From Clostridia bacterium (lineage in GTDB: Bacteria > Bacillota > Clostridia > Lachnospirales > Anaerotignaceae): a DNA stretch of 64,000 nucleotides. Below the pieces are notes generated by a model. It searched no databases, had not been told where the DNA came from, and saw only the letters and a program-made list of their open reading frames with translations. Location of the stretch: NCBI GenBank assembly GCA_022651385.1, contig JALCQR010000001.1:186001-250000 (forward strand), in the 5' to 3' direction. The translations under genes were made by a program, and so were the position numbers. The stretch's first letter is position 1. The number at the start of each line of letters is the position of its first letter. Positions 9,828 to 19,147 of this stretch are shown here, in pieces.

Positions 9828-10970
9828 ATGGATTTTGCATTATCAAAAGAACACGAGTTATTACAGAAGCTGTACAGAGAATTTGCAGAAAACGAAGTTA
9901 AGCCTCTTGCTCAGGAAATTGATGAAGAAGAAAGATTCCCAAGGGAGACAGTAGAAAAATTAGCTAAATACGGTCTTCTTGGTATTGCATACCCTGTAGA
10001 ATATGGCGGACAGGGTGCTGATTACCTTGCCTATATTATGTGTTGTGAGGAAATGGGTAAGGTTTGCGCAACAACGGCTACAATTATAGGCGCTCATTCT
10101 ACTTTGTGTGTTTACCCAATTTTTACATTTGGTACAGAAGAACAGAAACAGAAATATCTTCCAGACCTTCTTTCGGGAAGAAAGCTCGGTGCTTTCGCAC
10201 TTACAGAGCCTGGTGCTGGTTCAGACTCATCTATGCAGCAGACAAAGGCTGTAAAAGAAGGAGATCATTACATACTTAACGGTACTAAATGCTTTATTAC
10301 AAATGCCGGTGAAGCTGATGTATATGTAGTTTCAACAATGACTGATAAATCAAAAGGCAACCATGGTATAACAACATTTATAATTGATAAAGATACACCT
10401 GGTTTCTCATTTGGTAAACATGAAAAGAAAATGGGTATCAGAGGTTCTGCAACAGCCGACCTTATTTTTGAAAATGCTATAGTACCTGCTGAAAATGTAA
10501 TTGGTACAGAAGGCCAGGGCTTTAAGATTATGATGAAAACCCTTGATGCAGGACGTATTTCAATGGGTGCTCTTGCGCTTGGCATTGGTGAAGGTGCTTT
10601 TGATATTACTGTTAAATATGTTAAGGAAAGAAAACAGTTCGGTAAACACATTGCTGCTTTCCAGAACACAAAGTTTGAACTTGCTGACATAAAGACAAAA
10701 CTTGATGCTGCACAGCTTATCTGCTATAAGGCAGCATGCGAAAAGGATGCAGGACGTCCTTATGGTTTATATGCAGCAGAGTGCAAATACCTTTGTGCTG
10801 CAACTGCATCTGATGTAACAAGAAGATGTCTCCAGCTCTTTGGTGGTTACGGCTACATGAGAGAGTATGACATCGAAAGAATGATGAGAGATGCCAAGAT
10901 AACAGAAATCTATGAAGGCACAAGCGAAGTACAGAAGATTGTTATGTCAAATCACCTTAATATAAGATAA
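9828..10970 (+). CDS. bcd: Acyl-CoA dehydrogenase (butyryl-CoA dehydrogenase type)
   Basis: A 380-residue flavoprotein that reduces short-chain enoyl-CoA (crotonyl-CoA to butyryl-CoA in Clostridia) and, in complex with EtfBA, can bifurcate electrons from NADH to ferredoxin. The FAD/substrate-contact motif A-L-T-E-P-G-A-G-S-D-S is at about residues 123-133. The C-terminal Y-E-G-T-S-E-V-Q segment carries the catalytic glutamate of short-chain acyl-CoA dehydrogenases. The start is ATG 9828 behind AGGAGG; the frame extends upstream without a better site. etfB and etfA follow directly. The other butyrate genes (thl, hbd, crt) are not in the window, so the exact acyl chain cannot be fixed. Confidence 0.88.
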   Translation: MDFALSKEHELLQKLYREFAENEVKPLAQEIDEEERFPRETVEKLAKYGLLGIAYPVEYGGQGADYLAYIMCCEEMGKVCATTATIIGAHSTLCVYPIFTFGTEEQKQKYLPDLLSGRKLGAFALTEPGAGSDSSMQQTKAVKEGDHYILNGTKCFITNAGEADVYVVSTMTDKSKGNHGITTFIIDKDTPGFSFGKHEKKMGIRGSATADLIFENAIVPAENVIGTEGQGFKIMMKTLDAGRISMGALALGIGEGAFDITVKYVKERKQFGKHIAAFQNTKFELADIKTKLDAAQLICYKAACEKDAGRPYGLYAAECKYLCAATASDVTRRCLQLFGGYGYMREYDIERMMRDAKITEIYEGTSEVQKIVMSNHLNIR

Positions 10971-11035
10971 TTATTTTTAATACGACATAATCCTATTTTT
11001 AAATATAAATTAAATTACCGAAAGGAGTTAGCATT

Positions 11036-11833
11036 ATGAAAATTGTTGTTTGCGTAAAGCAGGTTCCTGATACAACAGAAGTTAAGCTCGATCCAAAAAC
11101 AAATACTCTTATCAGAGATGGTGTTCCTTCAATAATTAATCCTGATGACAAAGCTGGTATTGAAGCTGCACTTGAATTAAAAGAAAAATTAAATGATGGT
11201 TCTACAGTAACAATAGTATCAATGGGACCTCCTCAGGCAGATGTTGCTTTAAGAGAGGCACTTGCTATGGGCGCTGATGAGGCTTATCTTTTATCAGACA
11301 GAAAGTTCGGTGGTTCAGATACATATGCTACATCAACTATTGTTGCAGCAGGTGTTAAAAAGATTGGCTTTGACATTGTAATAACAGGACGTCAGGCTAT
11401 TGATGGTGATACAGCTCAGGTTGGTCCTCAGATTGCTGAACATCTTGGAGTACCTCAAGTAAGCTATGCTGAAGATATTAATGTTGAGGGCAACAAGGTT
11501 ATTGTTAAGAGAAAATATGAGGACAGAGAGCATATACTTGAACTTCCTATTCCTTGTCTTATAACAGCTCTTTCAGAACTTGCTACACCAAGGTATATGT
11601 CAGTTAAAGGTGTTATGGATGCCTACAGAGCAAAAGAAGTTAAGGTTCTTACATTTGAGGATCTCAAGGATATGTTTAATCCTGATTATATCGGACTTAA
11701 GGGTTCTCCTACAAACGTATTTAAATCATTCCCTAAACAGGCTAAAGGCAAAGGCGAATTTTATCCGGATCTTTCAGCTGATGAGGCAGTTAATACTATC
11801 GTAACTAAATTAGAAGAGAAACACATTATATAA
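11036..11833 (+). CDS. etfB: Electron transfer flavoprotein, beta subunit
   Basis: A 265-residue EtfB with the family start (K-I-V-V-C-V-K-Q-V-P-D-T) and the adenine-nucleotide-fold motifs G-R-Q-A-I-D-G-D-T-A-Q-V-G-P-Q. In bifurcating Etfs this region of EtfB holds the FAD next to the NADH site. The C-terminal arm wraps EtfA in known structures. AAAGGAG precedes the ATG. It is the middle gene of the dehydrogenase-etfB-etfA operon, 65 bp after the dehydrogenase and 24 bp before etfA. Confidence 0.95.
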   Translation: MKIVVCVKQVPDTTEVKLDPKTNTLIRDGVPSIINPDDKAGIEAALELKEKLNDGSTVTIVSMGPPQADVALREALAMGADEAYLLSDRKFGGSDTYATSTIVAAGVKKIGFDIVITGRQAIDGDTAQVGPQIAEHLGVPQVSYAEDINVEGNKVIVKRKYEDREHILELPIPCLITALSELATPRYMSVKGVMDAYRAKEVKVLTFEDLKDMFNPDYIGLKGSPTNVFKSFPKQAKGKGEFYPDLSADEAVNTIVTKLEEKHII

Positions 11834-11857
11834 TATGAAGGGGAGGAGAGACCTACA

Positions 11858-12898
11858 ATGAGTAAAGACGTATTTGTATTTGTAGAACAGAGAGACGGAG
11901 CAATCGCAAAAGTAGGTATTGAGCTTATAGGTGAAGCTACAAGACTTGCTGCAAAATTAAATGAAAAAGTAGTTGCAGTCCTTCTTGGATCAGGCATTAA
12001 AAATAAAGCTAACATGTGCATTGAATATGGTGCTGATAAAGTTGTAGTAGTAGATGCTCCGGAACTTGCTGAGTATCTTACAGATCCATATGCAAGGGCA
12101 ATTGAAACAGTAATAAAGAAATATGATCCTGAAATATTTATCTATGGTGCAACATCAATCGGCCGTGACCTTGCTCCAAGAGTATCGGCAAGAATACATA
12201 CAGGACTTACAGCAGATTGTACAGGACTTGATATTCAGCCGGACCCTAAGGCAGAAGATCCTTCAAAAGCACAGCTTCTTCTTTATATGACTCGTCCTGC
12301 ATTTGGTGGTAACCTTATGGCTACAATCATCTGCCGTGACTATAGACCTCAGATGGCTACAGTTCGTCCTGGTGTTATGCAGGCTCTTGACAAAGATACA
12401 TCAAGAAAAGGTGAAATCGAAGAAGTTAAAGTTGAATTCAAACCAGAGGATTCAAGAGTTAAAATCAGACAGATTCTTAAAGAAGAAAAGAAATCAGCAG
12501 ATATTACAGAAGCTAAAGTACTTGTATCCGGCGGACGTGGTATAGGCGGACCTCAGGGCTTTGGCATTCTTAAAGACTGCGCAAAAGTTCTCGGCGGCGA
12601 GATTTCTTCATCAAGAGCATGTGTTGATGCAGGCTGGATTGAAAAAGACAGACAGGTTGGCCAGACAGGTAAGACAGTTAGACCTGACCTTTATATGGCA
12701 TGCGGCATCTCAGGTGCTATCCAGCATCTTGCAGGTATGGAGCAGTCAAACTATATTGTAGCTATTAACAAGAATGATACAGCTCCTATATTTGATGTTG
12801 CCGACCTCGGTATTGTTGGTGACCTTAAAGTTATCGTTCCAAAGCTTACAGAAGCTATCAAGAAAGTTAAAGCTTCTAAGGAAGTTAAAAAAGACTGA
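11858..12898 (+). CDS. etfA: Electron transfer flavoprotein, alpha subunit
   Basis: A 346-residue EtfA. The C-terminal FAD-binding domain is clear: V-S-G-G-R-G-I-G-G, S-R-A-C-V-D-A-G-W, Q-V-G-Q-T-G-K-T-V-R-P-D-L-Y, A-C-G-I-S-G-A-I-Q-H and A-I-N-K-N-D-T-A-P-I-F. There is no ferredoxin extension. Together with EtfB and the adjacent dehydrogenase it forms the Bcd-Etf complex. GGGGAGGAG precedes the ATG. A strong terminator follows 20 bp after the stop, closing the operon. Confidence 0.95.
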   Translation: MSKDVFVFVEQRDGAIAKVGIELIGEATRLAAKLNEKVVAVLLGSGIKNKANMCIEYGADKVVVVDAPELAEYLTDPYARAIETVIKKYDPEIFIYGATSIGRDLAPRVSARIHTGLTADCTGLDIQPDPKAEDPSKAQLLLYMTRPAFGGNLMATIICRDYRPQMATVRPGVMQALDKDTSRKGEIEEVKVEFKPEDSRVKIRQILKEEKKSADITEAKVLVSGGRGIGGPQGFGILKDCAKVLGGEISSSRACVDAGWIEKDRQVGQTGKTVRPDLYMACGISGAIQHLAGMEQSNYIVAINKNDTAPIFDVADLGIVGDLKVIVPKLTEAIKKVKASKEVKKD

Positions 12899-12916
12899 TT
12901 TAATAAAACAATTTTT

Positions 12917-12950
12917 CAGGCAGAGTATTTTTATACTCTGCCTGTTTTTT
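12917..12950 (+). terminator. etfA operon terminator
   Basis: CAGGCAGAGTA pairs with TACTCTGCCTG over a short T-rich loop and is followed by six Ts. Confidence 0.9.
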
Positions 12951-13008
12951 ATGTGATTTTATGCTATAATATAAACAAAATTAAGCAACTTAAGAAAGGA
13001 CGATATAT

Positions 13009-13167
13009 ATGAGTTGTTGCAGAAAAAGACTTTATGATATATATACAGGAAAAGAAAAAGAATGTGATAGCGAAGATAAAAAAGAAGAAAAAAAGAAAAA
13101 TATACAGTATTTAATATTATGTGGGGCATGCATAGCTGTTGGGGTTATAAGCGTTTTGCTTAAGTGA
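13009..13167 (+). CDS. 52-residue single-pass membrane protein, unknown function
   Basis: A small gene starting ATG 13009 behind AAAGGA, encoding M-S-C-C-R-K-R at the N-terminus, a highly charged Lys/Glu middle (residues 14-31) and a C-terminal hydrophobic helix (about residues 33-51, with two cysteines). It would sit in the membrane with most of its mass in the cytoplasm. Its stop codon overlaps the upstream edge of the next gene, so the two are probably coupled. I do not recognise a family. Confidence 0.6.
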   Translation: MSCCRKRLYDIYTGKEKECDSEDKKEEKKKNIQYLILCGACIAVGVISVLLK

Positions 13168-13172
13168 AATTT

Positions 13173-14768
13173 ATGATTAGAGTTAATGGTATAAAACTTC
13201 ATTATGGAGAAAAAAAAGAACTGATATTAAAAAGAACATGCAATATACTTAGAATTGAACCAAAAAGCGTTATTTCTTGGGAGATTTTCAAAGAATCATT
13301 AGACGTCAGGAAAAAAGAAGATATATTTTATATTTATACAGTAGATGTCAATATTAAAAATGAGATAAGCATTTTAAAAAGAATTAAAGATAAAAGGGTA
13401 TCTGAGGCAATTTATGCAAGCTATAATTTACCTGAATTAAAAACTGTTCCAAAAGAAAGGCCTGTAATAATAGGTTTTGGCCCGGCAGGCATATTTTCGG
13501 CTTTAATATTATCTCGAATCGGTTTAAAGCCTATTATATTTGAGCGTGGAAAAGATATTAAGAGCAGAATAAATGATATTGACAAAATGCAAAAATGCGG
13601 TATTTTGAATACTTCAAGCAATATCCAGTTTGGCGAAGGTGGTGCAGGTACGTTTTCCGACGGTAAGCTTACAACGCGGATAAAGAATCCAAGATGTCGT
13701 TTTGTAATGGAAGAATTTGTAAAAGCAGGAGCCCCTAAAGAAATAATGTATGTTCATAATCCGCATATCGGTACCGACAAACTTAGAAATGTGATTAAAA
13801 ATATAAGAGATGAAATTGTTTCTCTTGGCGGTGAAATACATTTTGAAAGTACAGTTACTGATTTTGGATTAGAAAATGAAAAGCTGTGTTTTGTTGAAAT
13901 AAATGGGAAACATAAAGTAAAATGCAGCAATGCAATACTTGCTGTGGGGCATAGTGCACGTGACACATTTGAAATGCTAAAGAAAAATAAAGTTACTATG
14001 GAAAAGAAGCCATTTGCGGTAGGAGTCAGAATAGAGCACAGCCAAAGAGATATAAATATAGCTCAATACGGAAGTGAGAAAGCTGCCGAGTATTTTGGCC
14101 CGGCGGAATATAAACTGACACATACTGCGGCAAACGGCAGAGGAGTGTACACGTTTTGTATGTGCCCCGGCGGATATGTGGTACCAGCTGCAAGCGAAGA
14201 AGGGATGGTTGCCACAAACGGCATGAGTTTTTATGACAGAGCCGGCGAAAATGCCAACAGTGCTTTATTGGTTCAGGTATGGCCTGATGATTTTGAAGGA
14301 GAAGATGTGCTCGGAGGAATGTATTTTCAAAGACGGATTGAGAAAAAAGCATTTGAAATGGGCAGAGGTAATTATGCTGCTCCTGTTCAGAAAGTCGGGG
14401 ATTTTATTTTAGGCAGAAAAAGCAAAAATGAAGGCAAAGTTAAAAGCACTTATAAGCCTAAAATTACTTTAACTGACTTAAACGACTTATTTCCTGATTA
14501 TATCTGCGACGCTCTAAAAGACGGAATTAAAAACATGGGCAGAAAAGTAAAAGGATTTGATAATCCTGATGCTTTAATGACTGCACCAGAAAGCAGAAGC
14601 TCATCTCCTGTAAGAATATTAAGAAATGCCGAAACAGCGGAAAGTATAAATATCAATGGACTATATCCTGCAGGTGAAGGTGCGGGATATGCCGGAGGAA
14701 TAATGTCTTCGGCAGTTGACGGAATATATGTTGCAGAAAAAATTATAGAAAAGTATATAAAAAACTGA
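13173..14768 (+). CDS. NAD(P)/FAD-dependent oxidoreductase (conserved 'FAD-dependent dehydrogenase' family)
   Basis: A 531-residue cytosolic flavoprotein. An N-terminal ferredoxin-like domain (about residues 1-75) precedes a Rossmann dinucleotide motif G-F-G-P-A-G-I-F-S-A (about residues 100-109), then F-G-E-G-G-A-G-T-F-S-D-G-K-L near residue 155. The final F/I-N-G-L-Y-P-A-G-E-G-A-G-Y-A-G-G-I is the usual C-terminal FAD contact. These features define a widespread uncharacterised family annotated as FAD-dependent protein. I prefer ATG 13173, which gives the conserved start M-I-R-V-N; a GTG at 13164 overlaps the previous stop. Substrate unknown. Confidence 0.88.
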   Translation: MIRVNGIKLHYGEKKELILKRTCNILRIEPKSVISWEIFKESLDVRKKEDIFYIYTVDVNIKNEISILKRIKDKRVSEAIYASYNLPELKTVPKERPVIIGFGPAGIFSALILSRIGLKPIIFERGKDIKSRINDIDKMQKCGILNTSSNIQFGEGGAGTFSDGKLTTRIKNPRCRFVMEEFVKAGAPKEIMYVHNPHIGTDKLRNVIKNIRDEIVSLGGEIHFESTVTDFGLENEKLCFVEINGKHKVKCSNAILAVGHSARDTFEMLKKNKVTMEKKPFAVGVRIEHSQRDINIAQYGSEKAAEYFGPAEYKLTHTAANGRGVYTFCMCPGGYVVPAASEEGMVATNGMSFYDRAGENANSALLVQVWPDDFEGEDVLGGMYFQRRIEKKAFEMGRGNYAAPVQKVGDFILGRKSKNEGKVKSTYKPKITLTDLNDLFPDYICDALKDGIKNMGRKVKGFDNPDALMTAPESRSSSPVRILRNAETAESININGLYPAGEGAGYAGGIMSSAVDGIYVAEKIIEKYIKN

Positions 14769-14786
14769 GGATAAAACCCCAGTTTT
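14762..14786. terminator. Bidirectional terminator between convergent genes
   Basis: AAAACTG-GG pairs with CC-CAGTTTTTT around ATAAAA. It lies between the convergent FAD oxidoreductase and asnB genes. Confidence 0.7.
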
Positions 14787-14795
14787 TTATTTTTT

Positions 14796-16646
14796 TCAAA
14801 CAATTTCTATATCAAATTTTTTCATCCAGTAATTAACCTGAATCAAATACCCCATCATCTGCGGACCTGCCATTAGCTGACCAAACCATGGCTTTCCGTA
14901 GTCTGAAGGACTGGAAAGGAATTTATATACTTTCTTTTTATCCAAAAACTGCAAAACGGGTGAAGAATTATCTTCAATTACGTCTGTAAGCTCAGATTTT
15001 AAAAGTTTTTCATAATTTGGGTCGTATACCTTTGGGTATGGGCTTTTTTTTCTAAAAAGAATTTCATCAGGCACAAGACCTCTGGCAGCTTCTCTTAAAA
15101 GACCTTTTACGGTATTATTGTAGTATTTGAATTTCCATGGCACATTCCAAACATACTCAATTATTCTGTGGTCGGCAAATGGTACTCTTGCCTCAAGGCC
15201 GGAAAACATACTTGTTCTGTCCATTCTGTCAAGAAGTGTCTGCATAAACCACTTTAAATTTAAGTAAGATATCTCTCTTCTTCTTTTTTCATCACTGTTT
15301 TCACCATCAAGCAGCGGCGTTTCCGCAACGGATTTTTCATATGTTTTTTTAACGTATTCATCCATTTTAAGTTCGTTTAAAAACTCATCCGAAAGCATAA
15401 CTTTCCTTGGCTCTAAATCAGGCATCCATGGGAAAGTATCTTTTTCAAAAAATTCTTTTTTATGAAACCACGGATAACCGCCGAAAATTTCATCTGCACA
15501 TTCTCCTGTCAGAACAACTTTATTATATCTTTTTACTATTTTGCAGAAGTAAAGCAATGAGGAATCAATATCAGCCATAGCAGGCAAATCTCTTGCGTCA
15601 ACTGACTTATAAAGATAATCAGCCAAATCTATATTATTACATTCCAAAAAATTATGATTTGAATTAATGTATTTGACCATTTTTTCCGCATACGGCCTAT
15701 CTTGAGACGGCTGAAAATTATTAGCTTTGAAATATTTATCGTTATTTACAAAGTCAAATGAAAATGTATTAAGTCTTTCACCTTTTTTAGATAATTCTTT
15801 TGCACAAATGGCAGAAACCAAGCTGCTGTCTACCCCGCCTGATAAAAAAGTACAGATTGGTACATCGGACTTCATCTGTAAGGTTATAGAGTTTATTAAA
15901 AGATTACGCGTTTTCTCTACGGTTTTTTCAAAACTGTCTTCATGAGGCTTGCTTTTTACCTTCCAGTATTCAATTTCTTTGCATCCTTTGTCACTGCATA
16001 TAATATAATTGCCCGGCAAAACCTCGTCGATATCTTTAAAAACGCCGCAGCCGTAAGTTTTGGAGGGCCCAATTGAAAATATCTCGTTAAGCCCGTTTAT
16101 GTCAAGTTTTGCTTTTACACCGGGATATTTAAAAAGTGCCTTAATTTCTGAACCGAAAACAACAGTACCGTCTTTTACAGTATAAAACAGAGGCTTTATG
16201 CCGCACCTATCCCTGTATAATATAAGTTCATTTTTTTGTTCATCCATAATAGCAAAAGCAAAGATTCCGTTTAGTTTGTTTACAAAATTATATCCGTATT
16301 CCAAATAAGAAACAAGAATTACCTCTGTATCTGAAGTGGTATTAAACTCCCAGCCTGCATCTATAAGTTCGGCTTTTAATTCATCCATGTTGTAAACTTC
16401 ACCATTATACACAATGCCGAAAGCTTTGCCGTTGATATGTTTAATCATGGGCTGATGACCGTTTGAAAGGTCAATTATAGATAATCTGTTATGTCCTAAA
16501 GCAAAGTTTTTTGATATAAATATTCCGTTATCATCCGGTCCTCTGTGAACAAGCTGTTTATTTATATTTTCAATTGTATTTTTAGTCCAATCATATTTTT
16601 TATTGTAATCTTCATAAGCATTAAAAAATCCCGCAATTCCGCACAT
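14796..16646 (-). CDS. asnB: Asparagine synthase (glutamine-hydrolysing)
   Basis: A 616-residue two-domain enzyme. The class II glutaminase domain starts M-C-G-I-A-G-F-F, so Cys2 is the nucleophile after Met removal; R-G-P-D-D and the N-G-E-V-Y-N motif follow. The ATP-pyrophosphatase synthetase domain has the P-loop L-S-G-G-V-D-S-S at about residues 262-269. It makes asparagine from aspartate, glutamine and ATP. The start is ATG 16646 behind a G-rich Shine-Dalgarno site. It is monocistronic and divergent from dpaA. Length and motifs are complete. Confidence 0.95.
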   Translation of the reverse strand: MCGIAGFFNAYEDYNKKYDWTKNTIENINKQLVHRGPDDNGIFISKNFALGHNRLSIIDLSNGHQPMIKHINGKAFGIVYNGEVYNMDELKAELIDAGWEFNTTSDTEVILVSYLEYGYNFVNKLNGIFAFAIMDEQKNELILYRDRCGIKPLFYTVKDGTVVFGSEIKALFKYPGVKAKLDINGLNEIFSIGPSKTYGCGVFKDIDEVLPGNYIICSDKGCKEIEYWKVKSKPHEDSFEKTVEKTRNLLINSITLQMKSDVPICTFLSGGVDSSLVSAICAKELSKKGERLNTFSFDFVNNDKYFKANNFQPSQDRPYAEKMVKYINSNHNFLECNNIDLADYLYKSVDARDLPAMADIDSSLLYFCKIVKRYNKVVLTGECADEIFGGYPWFHKKEFFEKDTFPWMPDLEPRKVMLSDEFLNELKMDEYVKKTYEKSVAETPLLDGENSDEKRRREISYLNLKWFMQTLLDRMDRTSMFSGLEARVPFADHRIIEYVWNVPWKFKYYNNTVKGLLREAARGLVPDEILFRKKSPYPKVYDPNYEKLLKSELTDVIEDNSSPVLQFLDKKKVYKFLSSPSDYGKPWFGQLMAGPQMMGYLIQVNYWMKKFDIEIV

Positions 16647-16877
16647 TTTCTTGCCCCCAAACCTATTTTAATCACTACTTTCTTATATATATTAAATTCT
16701 GAACTTTATATGTGTTTTATGAGCAATTATTCCAAACTGAAATTTATATTATATTTTATAGGGAAATTATCAATAAAAATTCTTAATATTAATATTATGA
16801 AAAAATTAAGTTTTTGGTACCAAACACAAATATTTTTTAAAAACATATATTAACAAATAAGGGAGGAGTGAGTTTTA

Positions 16878-17708
16878 TTGAAAAACGTTCTCGTAATAGG
16901 CGGAGATTTGCGCCAACGCTATTTAGCTGAAGATATTGAAAAAACCGGAACCAATACATCAGTTTATTTTGAAAATAATAAAGATTTATCATCATTAGAG
17001 GAAAAAATTAAAAATTCAGATATAATTGTATGTCCAGTGCCTTTTACAAAGGATAAAAAAAATATTTTTTCGACGCAATGTTCAACAGATTTGGACATTG
17101 AGGATTTTTTAAACTATATTAATTCAAAGCATACAGTTTTTGGGGGAAATATTCCTCAAAACATAAAAACTAATTTTAAAGAAAAAGGTGTCGATTATGT
17201 TGATTTTATGAACATTGAGGAAGTAAGTGTAAAAAACGCGATAGCTACAGCCGAAGGCACAATTGCGGAGGCAATTAGGCATAGCAGTATTAATATTCAT
17301 AATAGTAAATGCCTTGTTTTAGGATACGGAAGATGCGGCAAAGTGATTGCGCAAAAACTTAAAGCTCTTGACGCCCATGTAACGATTGCCGACAGAAGCG
17401 AAGAAAAACTCGCTAACGGATTTTCATTTGGACTGGAAACAGCCGATATATACAATTTGGAAGGCACAATAGATAATTTTGATTTTATTTTTAATACTGT
17501 TCCCAAATTATTAATTAAAAAAAATATTATAGATTTGATGAAAAAAGACGTAGTTATAATAGATATATCATCTGCACCGGGCGGAGTTGACTTTGAATAC
17601 TGCAAAGCATTGGGCGTTAATGCAAATTTATGTCTCGGCCTTCCGGGAAAATACTCACCAAAGACGTCTGCGGATATATTGTTTGGTGCAGTTAAAAAGT
17701 ATTTATAA
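16878..17708 (+). CDS. dpaA: Dipicolinate synthase subunit A
   Basis: A 276-residue SpoVFA protein. With DpaB it makes dipicolinic acid from the lysine-pathway intermediate (4S)-4-hydroxy-tetrahydrodipicolinate in the mother cell, for loading into the spore core. The N-terminal V-I-G-G-D-L-R-Q-R-Y motif and the Rossmann loop G-Y-G-R-C-G-K-V-I-A (about residues 148-157) are typical. The start is TTG 16878 behind GGGAGGAG. dpaB follows 14 bp later. Unlike the Bacillus spoVF operon, no asd or dapG follows. Confidence 0.92.
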   Translation: MKNVLVIGGDLRQRYLAEDIEKTGTNTSVYFENNKDLSSLEEKIKNSDIIVCPVPFTKDKKNIFSTQCSTDLDIEDFLNYINSKHTVFGGNIPQNIKTNFKEKGVDYVDFMNIEEVSVKNAIATAEGTIAEAIRHSSINIHNSKCLVLGYGRCGKVIAQKLKALDAHVTIADRSEEKLANGFSFGLETADIYNLEGTIDNFDFIFNTVPKLLIKKNIIDLMKKDVVIIDISSAPGGVDFEYCKALGVNANLCLGLPGKYSPKTSADILFGAVKKYL

Positions 17709-17722
17709 GGGGGGATTTTTAT

Positions 17723-18301
17723 ATGAAACTCAAAGGTAAAAATGTAGGATTTGCTTTTACCGGCTCTTTTTGTACTTTTGATAAAATAGAAACTCAAGTT
17801 AAAAATTTATTGAATGAAGGGGCAAATATTTTCCCTATATTCTCAAAAAACGTGCAGACAATAGATTCAAGATTTGGGGATACACAGGAATATATCAAAA
17901 AAATTTCTGAAATGACGGGAAACAAACCGATTCTCACAATTGAGGAAGCCGAACCCATTGGGCCAAAATCATATCTTGATATTCTTATAATTGCTCCATG
18001 CACAGGAAACACATTGGCTAAACTTGCAAACGGAATTACGGATACTTCTGTGCTTATGGCAGCAAAAGCACACATGAGAAACGGAAAACCTCTTGTAATT
18101 TCAGTTTCAACTAATGATGCTTTAGGCATGAATTTCAAAAATATAGGTTTGCTTTTTAACTTAAAAAACATATATTTTGTGCCGTTTGGACAGGACAATG
18201 TTGCAAAGAAGCCGACTTCTATGATAGCCCACACTGAATTAATTGTTGATACACTTGAAAAAGCTCTCGACGGGCAGCAAATCCAGCCGGTTATAATTTA
18301 A
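17723..18301 (+). CDS. dpaB: Dipicolinate synthase subunit B (flavoprotein)
   Basis: A 192-residue SpoVFB protein of the homo-oligomeric flavin-containing Cys decarboxylase (flavoprotein) fold. The start L-K-G-K-N-V-G-F-A-F-T-G-S-F-C and the central I-I-A-P-C-T-G-N-T-L-A-K-L-A-N-G motif are diagnostic. It is the partner of DpaA and its strict neighbour in spore formers. The ATG follows AAGGGGGG. The presence of both subunits shows that the organism makes dipicolinate-containing spores. Confidence 0.93.
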   Translation: MKLKGKNVGFAFTGSFCTFDKIETQVKNLLNEGANIFPIFSKNVQTIDSRFGDTQEYIKKISEMTGNKPILTIEEAEPIGPKSYLDILIIAPCTGNTLAKLANGITDTSVLMAAKAHMRNGKPLVISVSTNDALGMNFKNIGLLFNLKNIYFVPFGQDNVAKKPTSMIAHTELIVDTLEKALDGQQIQPVII

Positions 18302-18592
18302 ATCCGCAGACGGAATTTATTTCTGCCGAGGAAAACAGTGAGTTTCAAGGCATTTGTGTCTCTGGAACTCATCTGTTTATACATACAATACTTGTCAAAA
18401 GCCTGATTTTGACAAAAGGCTACCGATAAGTAATGATAGTCTTAAATAAGAGGTTTTATATTATAAAGATGAATTGGACAAGCATTAGCCTATAATTGTT
18501 TCCATATAGAAAATTTGAAATTTTTTTTAAATCTGTGATATTTGACTTCAAATCAGTAGTACATGTTTGAGACAGAAAGGATGGATGGCACA
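18302..18592. other. Intergenic region with inverted repeat and a dispersed word
   Basis: There is no gene. TTGTCAAAA-GCCTGA-TTTTGACAA forms a perfect 9-bp stem (about 18392-18415). The word ATTTTGACAAAAGGCT (18406-18421) recurs exactly at 37315-37330, in another intergenic region, in both cases followed a few bases on by CGAT. The stretch may serve as the dpaB terminator and holds the promoter for the sigma factor gene. Confidence 0.4.
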
Positions 18593-19147
18593 ATGGATGA
18601 TAGCGAAATTATTAATTTGTTCTTTGAACGCTCAGAGCAAGCGATTATTGAACTATCTAAAAAATACGGCAAAGTATGTAAGAAAGTATCTCAAAATATT
18701 TTGAATAATGTGTCTGATGCAGAGGAGTGTGTAAACGATGCTTATTTAGGTACGTGGAATAGTATTCCGCCCCAGAGACCAAATCCATTGCTTACTTATG
18801 TCTGTCGCATTGTACGTAACCTTTCTATCAAAAGATATCATATGAATACGGCTGTTAAGCGCAATAGTTTTTATGATATCGCGCTTGAAGAATTGGAAGA
18901 TTGTATACCGTCGTCAAATACAGACGAAGAATTCGACGCCAAAGAACTTGCAAAAGTCATTGACAATTTTCTTGATACTCTTAATAGAGACAGCCGCGTT
19001 ATGTTTGTTCGCCGGTATTGGTTTTCTGATTCATTATCGGAAATTGCAAAGATGTTTGGTATTAACGAACATAATGTTTCTGTTCGTCTTTTCCGTATAC
19101 GTAAGAAAATGAAAAAATATTTAAAGAGGGAGGACGTTTATCTATGA
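18593..19147 (+). CDS. ECF-type RNA polymerase sigma factor
   Basis: A 184-residue sigma-70-family protein with only regions 2 and 4. Region 2 is at about residues 10-75 (A-E-E-C-V-N-D-A-Y-L-G-T-W-N, region 2.2). Region 4 is at about residues 118-175 (L-D-T-L-N-R-D-S-R-V-M-F-V-R-R-Y-W, then a helix-turn-helix S-L-S-E-I-A-K-M-F-G-I). The ATG at 18593 fits the family start; two in-frame ATGs lie just upstream. Its TGA overlaps the ATG of the next gene, a membrane protein that is probably its anti-sigma partner. The regulon cannot be inferred. Confidence 0.85.
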   Translation: MDDSEIINLFFERSEQAIIELSKKYGKVCKKVSQNILNNVSDAEECVNDAYLGTWNSIPPQRPNPLLTYVCRIVRNLSIKRYHMNTAVKRNSFYDIALEELEDCIPSSNTDEEFDAKELAKVIDNFLDTLNRDSRVMFVRRYWFSDSLSEIAKMFGINEHNVSVRLFRIRKKMKKYLKREDVYL